A program made the translations under genes and the position numbers. The notes under the pieces were generated by a model. It was not told where the DNA came from, did no database searches, and was given only the letters and a program-made list of their open reading frames with translations. From Flavobacteriaceae bacterium (GTDB lineage Bacteria; Bacteroidota; Bacteroidia; Flavobacteriales; Flavobacteriaceae), in contig JAHRWC010000084.1 in assembly GCA_019090365.1 (NCBI GenBank), positions 1 through 5,831 of the forward strand: a stretch of 5,831 bases of DNA. The letters run 5' to 3'. This document shows, one piece after another, positions 1-5,802 of the stretch (the first letter of the stretch is position 1; every line of letters starts with the position of its first letter).

Positions 1-363
1 AATAATTATAGTAAAGCCGAAAATATCTCAATTGATTATGGTATTTTAGAAAAAGCTGAGAACGTTTGTGTAAAAAATGCTACTTTCGACTGGAATGATT
101 TAGGTACTTGGGGAGCATTACATGATAAATTGAAAGATGGAACAGAACAAAATGCGATTGTGAGAGCATTACCGCATGTAACTGATGCTGAAAACAATAT
201 GATATTTACTTCTACTGAAAAATTAGTAGTTGTTGATGGAATAAGTGATTATATTATTGTCGATAAGGATGATGTTTTGCTTATTTACCCTAGAAAGAAA
301 GAACAAGAGATAAAAGAATTGCTTTCAGATGTGAAACAAAAATTTGGTAAAAAATATACATAA
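1..363 (+). CDS. manC: Mannose-1-phosphate guanylyltransferase (GDP-mannose pyrophosphorylase), 3' end only
   Basis: Frame 1 is open from the first base to TAA at 361-363, giving the last 120 residues of a protein whose start lies outside the window. The family makes GDP-mannose from mannose-1-phosphate and GTP in the cytoplasm, supplying mannose and fucose for surface polysaccharides and glycoproteins. Local residues 9-22 (SIDYGILEKAENV) followed by residues 30-37 (DWNDLGTW) match the conserved sugar-binding stretch of nucleotidyltransferases of this group. The rest (NMIFTSTEKLVVVDG, then DYIIVDKDDVLLIYPR) is the typical C-terminal beta-rich segment, ending in a short lysine-rich helix. Full-length relatives are about 350-360 residues, so roughly two thirds is missing, including the N-terminal nucleotide-binding loop. 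The TTG at 130 is an internal Leu codon, not a start. The stop directly abuts the ATG of the next gene, suggesting co-transcription. The family call is firm; the symbol is by analogy. Confidence 0.88.
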   Translation, partial: NNYSKAENISIDYGILEKAENVCVKNATFDWNDLGTWGALHDKLKDGTEQNAIVRALPHVTDAENNMIFTSTEKLVVVDGISDYIIVDKDDVLLIYPRKKEQEIKELLSDVKQKFGKKYT

Positions 364-1797
364 ATGAGTACTTCAGAAGAAAACAATAAAGAGGTTATTT
401 CTGAGCAAGAAGAATTCGATAAGGTAAAAGTTTCTGCTTGGTTAAGTTTAAAAAAATTCTTTTCAGAATTATTAGAAATTCGCTCTCAAACCGATAGAGA
501 TGCAACGATAGAATCTGTAAAATTAGATATATCTATTAAAGGGCATACTGCATGGATTTTAATATTTTCAATCTTTGTAGCATCAATTGGTTTAAATGTT
601 AGTAGTACTGCGGTTGTAATTGGAGCCATGTTAATTTCACCTTTAATGGGACCAATTGTAGGGCTCGGTATGTCTGTAGCAATTAATGATGTAGAAACTT
701 TACGTAGATCTTTAATAAATCTAGGTGTAATGGTAGCATTAAGTGTGCTTACTGCATTTTTATATTTTAAAATTTCACCATTAACCAAAGAAACGCCCGA
801 ATTATTAGCAAGAACTACACCTACTATACTAGATGTGTTAGTTGCTATTTTTGGTGGTTTAGCACTCATTGTAGCTAAAACAAAGAAAGGTACCATTGCT
901 AGTGTTATCTTTGGTGTTGCAATCGCAACTGCCTTAATGCCACCATTATGTACCGTAGGTTACGGATTAGCTGTTGGAAATGCTAGTTACGCAGGTGGTG
1001 CTATGTATTTATTTTCTATTAATGCAGTATTTATAGCATTAACAACTTTTATTGTAGCCAAAATTTTAAGTTTTCCATTAGTTCGTTATGCAAATTCCAG
1101 GAGAAGAAAAATGACTGCGAGATTAGCTTCTTTAATTGCTTTAATAGTTATGGTTCCAAGTATTTTTATATTCATTGGTTTATACAAACAACAAGTTTTT
1201 GAAAATAACGCAAGTGACTTTGTCGAAAATATTTTACAGTATGATGGAGCTGAAGTAGTAAAGTTTACACATGATTTTGAAACTAAAGATCTTGATATTT
1301 ATTTTATTGGAAGTTTAATTCCGGCAACAAAAATTAATGAATGGAATGAAAAGTTAAAGGAGAATGAATTTTTAAAAGATTGTAATTTGAGTATTTATCA
1401 AGGTGCTGATCAAAGTGGAGAGTTAGCAGATCGTCTATCTGGACAGGTGAAAGCAGGTATTTTAGAAGATTTATATGTAAAGAATGAACAAATGATTAGA
1501 GATAAAGATGATCGTATTAAATTTCTTGAGAATGAAATTGCCAATTTAAAAGTAAATGAATTTGACTTTAAGAGTCTTTCAGATGAAGTTAAAATCCTTT
1601 ACACAGATATAGACTCGTTTAGTTATTCAAAACAAATTTCTACCAATTTTAATACAACAGATACATTGCCTGTTTTCAATATCTCTTGGAAAGATAATGT
1701 AAAGTCTAATAAGAAGACTTCAGAGTTAATTAAATTGAATGAATGGCTAAAATTTCAATTAGAATTAGATACTCTTAAGATAGTAGATAAACCTTAG
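364..1797 (+). CDS. DUF389 (TIGR00341-like) polytopic membrane protein with large C-terminal extracytoplasmic domain
   Basis: This 477-residue protein has a charged N-terminus (1-58) with no signal peptide, then about seven hydrophobic helices (roughly 62-79, 83-104, 116-136, 155-172, 177-199, 213-235, 254-274). The family's conserved stretches are visible as GAMLISPLMGPIVG (87-100) and ATALMPPLCTVGYGLA (188-203). Basic clusters KTKKG (172-176) and RYANSRRRK (241-249) fall on the predicted cytoplasmic side. That would put the C-terminal domain (275-477), with a probable coiled coil at about 368-396, outside the inner membrane. The biochemical function of DUF389 proteins is not established; a transport or channel role is a guess. 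The core family is about 300-330 residues, so the tail is a substantial extension. The ATG at 364 follows the upstream TAA with no gap, so translation is probably coupled, and there is no room for its own promoter in the intergenic space. TAG at 1795-1797 is followed immediately by an in-frame TAA. Confidence 0.87.
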   Translation: MSTSEENNKEVISEQEEFDKVKVSAWLSLKKFFSELLEIRSQTDRDATIESVKLDISIKGHTAWILIFSIFVASIGLNVSSTAVVIGAMLISPLMGPIVGLGMSVAINDVETLRRSLINLGVMVALSVLTAFLYFKISPLTKETPELLARTTPTILDVLVAIFGGLALIVAKTKKGTIASVIFGVAIATALMPPLCTVGYGLAVGNASYAGGAMYLFSINAVFIALTTFIVAKILSFPLVRYANSRRRKMTARLASLIALIVMVPSIFIFIGLYKQQVFENNASDFVENILQYDGAEVVKFTHDFETKDLDIYFIGSLIPATKINEWNEKLKENEFLKDCNLSIYQGADQSGELADRLSGQVKAGILEDLYVKNEQMIRDKDDRIKFLENEIANLKVNEFDFKSLSDEVKILYTDIDSFSYSKQISTNFNTTDTLPVFNISWKDNVKSNKKTSELIKLNEWLKFQLELDTLKIVDKP

Positions 1798-1822
1798 TAA
1801 TATATTTTTAATAATATAAAAG

Positions 1823-1856
1823 AAAAGGCTGGTTACAAAGATGTAACCAGCCTTTT
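1823..1856. terminator. Bidirectional intrinsic terminator between convergent genes
   Basis: A perfect 15-bp inverted repeat (arms 1823-1837 and 1842-1856) is closed by a 4-nt AAGA loop. Each arm has a GGCTGG/CCAGCC core and ends in AAAA/TTTT, so either strand gives a GC-containing stem running into U residues. It lies 25 bp after the DUF389 stop and 29 bp after the symporter stop, which read towards each other. The U-rich tail is better on the minus strand (CTTTTATATTATT beyond the stem) than on the plus strand, where only the four stem-derived Ts are present. It therefore probably works better for the symporter operon. Confidence 0.9.
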
Positions 1857-1885
1857 CAACATTACTAACAATTAACCAACTAATA

Positions 1886-3658
1886 TTAATGACTTGAAGC
1901 TTCTCCAGCTCCACTAGGAATTCTTATGTTTTCAACTAATTCCTGTATGTTTTGAGGCGGTGCAGGTGTCATCCTTGACACTATCATTGAAACAACAACA
2001 TTTACAATCATAGCTACTGTACCGAATCCTTCTGGAGATGTTCCAAACCACCATTCACTTGCAGGTCTAGGGTCCATTACTCCAATTAAACCTGTTTTAT
2101 AACGAATCATGTAGAATAACATTAAGGTTATACCTACTATCATTCCAGATATAGCACCTTGTTTGTTCATTCTTTTGTCAAATATTCCAAGAATAATTGC
2201 AGGGAAGAATGATGCCGCTGCTAATCCGAATGCCAAGGCGACGACTGCTGCTACAAAACCAGGTGGATAAATTCCAAATAATCCTGCAATGATGATAGCA
2301 ACAAGAATTGCTATACGAGCCGCCATTAATTCTCCTTTTTCAGAAATGTTGGGTTTCAGTTGTTTCTTAATTAAATCATGCGAAATAGAAGTTGAAATTA
2401 CTAGTAGTAATCCTGCTGCAGTCGATAATGCAGCAGCAAGTCCACCAGCTGCAACTAAAGCGATGACCCAATTAGGAAGGTTGGCTATTTCTGGATTAGC
2501 AAGCACCATAATATCTCTATCTACATACAATTCGTTTGTAGAGTCGTTAGCATTTGAAACAATTCTTTCACCTTGATCTCCACGAGCATTTGTAAAAGCA
2601 GGTTTTCCATCTAAAGCTTTTCCAGCAACATATTGTATTTTACCATCTTTGTTCTTGTCAGACCAAGCAATAAGCCCTGTGTCTTCCCAGTTTTTAAACC
2701 ATTCTGGAATTTCAGTATAAGGTTTATTATTTACAGTCTCGATTAAGTTTGTTCTTGCGAATACAGCAATTGCAGGTGCTGTTGTATAAAGGATAGCAAT
2801 AAATAATAAGGCAAGACCTGCTGATTTACGAGCATCTTTTACTTTCGGTACTGTAAAGAAACGCACAATTACGTGTGGTAAACCTGCAGTTCCAACCATT
2901 AATGCTAGGGTTATAGCAAATACATCCCAAGTAGATTTGGTTCCACTTGTGTATTCATTAAATCCTAGCTCTGTATGTAAAATATCAAGTTTATCTAATA
3001 AAAAGGCTCCTCCTTCAACTTTTCCTCCCATTCCTAATTGTGGAATTGGGTTACCTGTCATTTGTAATGAAATAAAGATTGCTGGTACCATGAAAGCGAA
3101 AATTAATACACAGTATTGAGCTACTTGTGTATAGGTAATTCCTTTCATTCCTCCTAAAAAGGCAAAGATTAGTACAACTGTCATTCCTATGATTACACCT
3201 ACTGTAATATCTACTTGTAAAAATTGAGAAAATACAATTCCAACACCTCTCATTTGTCCTGCTACATATGTAAAGGATACGATAAGAGCACATATTACAG
3301 CAACTGTTCTAGCAGTGTTTGAGTAGTAACGATCTCCAATAAAATCGGGAACTGTAAATTTTCCAAATTTTCTTAAATAGGGGGCAAGTAATAAGGCTAG
3401 AAGTACATATCCTCCTGTCCATCCCATAAGGAAAACAGAACCGTCATATCCCATAAAGGATATTAATCCAGCCATTGAGATAAAAGAGGCAGCACTCATC
3501 CAGTCAGCTGCTGTAGCCAAACCATTTGCTAGGGGAGATACTCCTCCGCCTGCTACGTAAAATTCTTTTGTTGAACCCGCTCGGGCCCAAATTGCGATTC
3601 CGAAATAAAGGGTAAAAGTAATCCCTACTAAAATCCATGTCCATGTTTGAACGCTCAT
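1886..3658 (-). CDS. Sodium:solute symporter, VC_2705 subfamily (ActP/PutP superfamily)
   Basis: This 590-residue inner-membrane protein has about 13 hydrophobic helices and the sodium:solute symporter (SSS) layout. Residues 44-70 (LANGLATAADWMSAASF...) form the unwound substrate/sodium helix. Residues 256-281 (GTAGLPHVIVRFFTVP...RKSAG) are the cytoplasmic signature loop of acetate/proline-type members. Residues 409-429 (AALSTAAGLLLVISTSISHDL) hold A409, S412 and T413, spaced like the Na2-site residues of PutP (A337, S340, T341). About 90 residues (303-394) between two helices form a predicted periplasmic insertion containing an EF-hand-like loop, D334-K-N336-K-D338-G-K-I. I recall this insertion as typical of the VC_2705 subfamily. 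The protein would import a small solute with sodium. The substrate is not shown by sequence; acetate or another monocarboxylate is the analogy. The start is 30 bp after the small-subunit stop. It is the last gene of the operon, before the terminator at 1823-1856. Confidence 0.93.
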   Translation of the reverse strand: MSVQTWTWILVGITFTLYFGIAIWARAGSTKEFYVAGGGVSPLANGLATAADWMSAASFISMAGLISFMGYDGSVFLMGWTGGYVLLALLLAPYLRKFGKFTVPDFIGDRYYSNTARTVAVICALIVSFTYVAGQMRGVGIVFSQFLQVDITVGVIIGMTVVLIFAFLGGMKGITYTQVAQYCVLIFAFMVPAIFISLQMTGNPIPQLGMGGKVEGGAFLLDKLDILHTELGFNEYTSGTKSTWDVFAITLALMVGTAGLPHVIVRFFTVPKVKDARKSAGLALLFIAILYTTAPAIAVFARTNLIETVNNKPYTEIPEWFKNWEDTGLIAWSDKNKDGKIQYVAGKALDGKPAFTNARGDQGERIVSNANDSTNELYVDRDIMVLANPEIANLPNWVIALVAAGGLAAALSTAAGLLLVISTSISHDLIKKQLKPNISEKGELMAARIAILVAIIIAGLFGIYPPGFVAAVVALAFGLAAASFFPAIILGIFDKRMNKQGAISGMIVGITLMLFYMIRYKTGLIGVMDPRPASEWWFGTSPEGFGTVAMIVNVVVSMIVSRMTPAPPQNIQELVENIRIPSGAGEASSH

Positions 3659-3688
3659 AATTATATTTTTTTGTGGTTAGTATTAGGG

Positions 3689-3949
3689 TTACTCGTCGAA
3701 ACCGTATTTTTTATCTAATTTGTTCATTAATCGTACGTATACAAAAATGAGTATTACGAATACGTAAATTGAACCTTGTTGTGCGAACCAAAAACCTAGT
3801 TTAAATCCGCCTAATCGAATATTATTTAATTCTTCTCTGAATAATATTCCGCAACCATAAGAAGCTATAAACCAAATAGTAAGTAAGATCACTAAATACC
3901 TGAGGTTTTCTTTCCAGTATGCTGCTGCATGTTTTTTCTTGTCTGACAT
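3689..3949 (-). CDS. DUF4212 protein, sodium:solute symporter small subunit (TIGR03647-like)
   Basis: This is an 86-residue membrane protein. A short basic N-terminus (MSDKKKHAAAYWKENLRYL) leads into two transmembrane helices at about 17-36 and 56-76, then a charged tail (RLMNKLDKKYGFDE). The YWKENLRY entry, the REELNN-LGGFKLGFWFAQQGS hairpin and the RLMNKLDKKYG exit are the conserved pieces of the DUF4212 family. Such proteins are encoded next to VC_2705-type symporters and are thought to be accessory subunits. The gene starts 10 bp after the porin stop and ends 30 bp before the symporter start, so it sits inside one operon. ATG at 3949-3947 is preceded on the coding strand by AAAAAGAAAAAT, the usual A-rich leader here, not a GGAGG site. 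Length is normal for the family. Confidence 0.92.
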   Translation of the reverse strand: MSDKKKHAAAYWKENLRYLVILLTIWFIASYGCGILFREELNNIRLGGFKLGFWFAQQGSIYVFVILIFVYVRLMNKLDKKYGFDE

Positions 3950-3959
3950 ATTTTTCTTT

Positions 3960-5183
3960 TTATAGGTAAATCATTGCTTGAAGTGTTACTGTACCAGTTT
4001 CAGTATCACCAAATTTTTGGTTTTTATATTCTAATGTTAGTTTTGAATGGTGTCCACTCATGTAAGCATTTAGACCAATTCCAAATACATTTCTATCATC
4101 ATTCACAGCGTCATATTGATTGACACCATATGAAGCATAAGGTTGATATCTAGTTTTAGTTTTATCTCCTTTAAATACATAACCTACATGTCCAAAAATC
4201 ATTTGTCCAGTTCCATATGCACTGAATAAGTAATTTTTTCCGTAGTTATTACTTTGAAATGTAGCGTATGCAGTTAATGCACTTCCATTGTCTCCAAGAG
4301 GAGCATCATAAAATGCATCAACAGCAAATAATGCTACATCAGCACCTTTGAGCTCTCCGTTTTCATCCATGTAAACAGATCCACTTGGATGAGTAAAAAA
4401 TCCAGCACCAATATTGAATACTTTTTTTCCTCCTAAATAAGAACCTACTTTAAAAGGAAGGAAGTTTGATTCTGAATCAAAGAAATGATAATCAAAATAT
4501 CCAGCAAATGCTTTACCGGCATCTTTCGAACCTAATATTCTTTTCCCGCCATAAACTGCAGTTCCACCTGGTTCAACATCTCTAGCGTCTAAACCATTGG
4601 TTATAGCATCATTAATAGCTACTCTATATTGAAGTTTACCAAATTTACCTTTAGCAAAAATTCCTATGTGTCTTGCAAATTGATCAGACAGTCCTATAGT
4701 TGACCATGACTGACGATTGTTATCCAAGGTCAACATATTAAGTGTACTTTGATTGTTTAAACGTGAAACACCATTAAAATAATGAAGACCACCTCCAATA
4801 GAGTGATTTTTATTTATATTGTATTGTGCCCATACATCGTGGAAAAATAATTCAGCTCCGTCACCTTTTCCAACGGGATGCAGTGTAGAACTATTTAAAC
4901 TATTAAGTCCGAAATGAGTTAAGATTAAAAACTTTTCATTAATCTGAGCAAACATTAATATTCTTGCTCTTCTTAAATTAAAGCTTGTACTACTAACATC
5001 ATCAGGAACATCATCCGTATAGGTTGCTTGTACTTGTGCCCATGAAATTAGACGAAGGTATTTTTTACCATCTTCATCAAATTTCATTTTAAGCCCTCCA
5101 TTATAATCTGGGGAACCTTGAGAATAAGAATACTGCATCGCAAACAAGCAGAATACAAGCAGTATAGAGAAATGTTTTTTCAT
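3960..5183 (-). CDS. Outer-membrane beta-barrel porin (porin O/P-like), first gene of the symporter operon
   Basis: From ATG at 5183-5181 the product is 407 residues. It begins MKKHFSILLVFCLFAMQYSYSQG, a clear Sec signal peptide with probable cleavage near the YSQ at 20-22. The mature part has alternating polar and aromatic beta-strand patterns throughout, including YLRLISWAQVQATY (42-55) and the basic strand SFNLRRARILMFAQ (67-80) typical of O/P-type porins. It ends in an amphipathic strand (VTLQAMIYL), as expected for an outer-membrane barrel. It would admit small solutes to the periplasm for the downstream symporter. The frame stays open 15 codons further upstream to an ATG at 5228. I prefer 5183 because it puts the basic n-region and hydrophobic core right at the N-terminus, while the longer form adds an odd KPKNNQKTLKF extension. 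The DUF4212 gene follows after 10 bp. The fold is confident; the exact porin family and substrate are not. Confidence 0.85.
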   Translation of the reverse strand: MKKHFSILLVFCLFAMQYSYSQGSPDYNGGLKMKFDEDGKKYLRLISWAQVQATYTDDVPDDVSSTSFNLRRARILMFAQINEKFLILTHFGLNSLNSSTLHPVGKGDGAELFFHDVWAQYNINKNHSIGGGLHYFNGVSRLNNQSTLNMLTLDNNRQSWSTIGLSDQFARHIGIFAKGKFGKLQYRVAINDAITNGLDARDVEPGGTAVYGGKRILGSKDAGKAFAGYFDYHFFDSESNFLPFKVGSYLGGKKVFNIGAGFFTHPSGSVYMDENGELKGADVALFAVDAFYDAPLGDNGSALTAYATFQSNNYGKNYLFSAYGTGQMIFGHVGYVFKGDKTKTRYQPYASYGVNQYDAVNDDRNVFGIGLNAYMSGHHSKLTLEYKNQKFGDTETGTVTLQAMIYL

Positions 5184-5186
5184 AAA

Positions 5187-5240
5187 TTTAAGAGTTTTTT
5201 GGTTGTTTTTTGGTTTTGTGTGCACCATAAAACTCTTAAA
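5187..5240 (-). promoter_or_regulatory. Porin leader inverted repeat, candidate operator or mRNA switch
   Basis: TTTAAGAGTTTT (5187-5198) and AAAACTCTTAAA (5229-5240) are exact reverse complements, 12 bp each, separated by 30 bp. Their centres are 42 bp apart, about four helical turns. On the porin transcript the downstream arm ends 3 nt before the preferred start codon, so a paired form would cover the ribosome-binding region. The stem has only two G-C pairs and a 30-nt loop, so it would be a weak RNA hairpin. A DNA operator for a dimer or looped complex is an equal or better reading. The repeat is seen; its function is inferred. Confidence 0.5.
5194..5215 (-). repeat. 11-bp tandem repeat in the porin leader
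   Basis: GTTTTTTGGTT occurs twice with no gap (5194-5204 and 5205-5215). It reads AACCAAAAAAC twice on the porin transcript. The first copy overlaps the inner end of the inverted-repeat arm at 5187-5198, and the second lies in the would-be loop. The A/C-rich run has no G and would stay single-stranded in RNA, so it may act as a translation enhancer or a protein-binding leader. It may also be simple slippage-derived low complexity. Confidence 0.55.
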
Positions 5241-5290
5241 AAGAATACTTCTAACAAATACTACTATAGTTATATGTTAATAAAGTATAG

Positions 5291-5710
5291 CTATTCTCTG
5301 AAACGCTCCCATTTTATTAACATAAATTTATCGCCTAACTCTGTGATAACTACACCTGCGCCTGATAAATTTTTCGTGTCTTGGAAATATTTTGACAATT
5401 CTGTAGCGTTAAATATTTTATAAGTAGGATGGTAATTTGAATTGAACGGTCTTTTAATATTATATTTCTTAACCCAATTCATAATACTTACATGTGAAAT
5501 CCCTAGAATTCTTTCAATCTCCCTATAAGTAAGTCCTTCAAGGTATAATTGTAATGCTTTATTTACATAATAGTCATCTATTTTTTTTCCAATTTTGTTT
5601 ACTGAAAAAAAATAATTACAGGATTTACACTTATAACGTTGTCTTTTATTAACAATCCCGCTTTTTATGTAATGATCTGAATTACAGTTTGGACAAAGTG
5701 TTATTTTCAT
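5291..5710 (-). CDS. Small zinc-ribbon / helix-turn-helix protein, IS1-type InsA-like, probably a domesticated regulator
   Basis: This 139-residue soluble protein has a zinc ribbon at the N-terminus, C6-x2-C9 and C28-x2-C31 (CPNC...CKSC), followed by FFSV. This is the arrangement of the N-terminal zinc-binding region of IS1/IS1595-type transposases. Residues 50-83 form a helix-turn-helix (ALQLYLEGLTYREIERILG then SHVSIMNWVKKYNI). Residues 95-139 are a distinct tail (IFNATELSKYF...GVVITELGDKFMLIKWERF) that looks like a small folded alpha/beta piece rather than a broken catalytic domain. No DDE-type catalytic region follows, and the frame ends cleanly at TAG (5293-5291). It lies 107 bp upstream of the porin start in the same orientation, with no terminator seen between them. 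ATG at 5710-5708 directly abuts the direct repeats at 5711-5745. The DNA-binding role is well supported by the motifs. That it regulates the downstream operon is inference, and a decayed insertion-sequence remnant is the alternative. Confidence 0.8.
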   Translation of the reverse strand: MKITLCPNCNSDHYIKSGIVNKRQRYKCKSCNYFFSVNKIGKKIDDYYVNKALQLYLEGLTYREIERILGISHVSIMNWVKKYNIKRPFNSNYHPTYKIFNATELSKYFQDTKNLSGAGVVITELGDKFMLIKWERFRE

Positions 5711-5745
5711 ATATATTAATTTAGCATAAATATATTAATTTAGCA
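5711..5745. repeat. Two 16-bp direct repeats abutting the start of the zinc-ribbon/HTH gene
   Basis: ATATATTAATTTAGCA is present exactly at 5711-5726 and 5730-5745, separated by TAA (period 19 bp). On the gene's strand it reads TGCTAAATTAATATAT twice, ending at the base before the ATG. The position and exactness suggest an operator, possibly for self-regulation. The GC pair in TAGCA makes it more than pure AT noise. A short duplication without function is possible. Confidence 0.6.
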
Positions 5746-5751
5746 ATAAAG

Positions 5752-5767
5752 TATTTTTATAAAAATA
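5752..5767. repeat. 16-bp perfect AT palindrome upstream of the zinc-ribbon/HTH gene
   Basis: TATTTTTATAAAAATA is a perfect palindrome, 41 bp before the start codon and 6 bp beyond the outer direct repeat. It consists only of A and T, so chance is a serious explanation in DNA this AT-rich. It lies where the promoter of the gene should be and could be a binding site or an easily melted element. Confidence 0.35.
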
Positions 5768-5783
5768 AGTCGATCATAGAGAA

Positions 5784-5802
5784 AATTGTGAATGAAACAA
5801 TT
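5784..5802. repeat. Short inverted repeat AATTGT-N7-ACAATT in the right-hand intergenic region
   Basis: Six-base arms (5784-5789 and 5797-5802) flank a 7-nt spacer, a spacing compatible with a dimeric regulator's operator. It is one of few structured elements in the last 64 bp of the window. No gene is supported there: an ATG at 5825 leaves only two further whole or partial codons and cannot be judged. Confidence 0.2.

Noticed and set aside
486..896. 136-codon open frame on the minus strand inside the DUF389 gene
   Set aside because: It is antisense to a well-supported family protein, gives a composition without recognisable motifs, and has no leader of its own.
2289..3293. Open frames at 2289-2576 (+), 2937-3119 (+) and 3051-3293 (-) inside the symporter gene
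   Set aside because: They are out-of-frame or antisense readings of the symporter coding sequence with Ser/Ile/Ala- or Cys/Arg-rich nonsense translations.
5187..5240. Reading the porin-leader inverted repeat as an intrinsic terminator for the HTH gene
   Set aside because: The stem has only two G-C pairs, the loop is 30 nt, and the downstream arm is followed by TTT and the porin start rather than a long U-tract.
5255..5266. A Bacteroidota -7 box for the porin (TAGTAGTATTTG on the minus strand)
   Set aside because: It resembles TAnnTTTG only with a 3-base spacer, and no -33 TTTG was found at the right distance, so I do not annotate it as a promoter.
5118..5423. 101-codon plus-strand frame spanning the porin start and the end of the HTH gene
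   Set aside because: It is antisense to two real genes and to the leader, and has no recognisable domain or leader; its translation is Lys/Tyr/Ser-rich noise.
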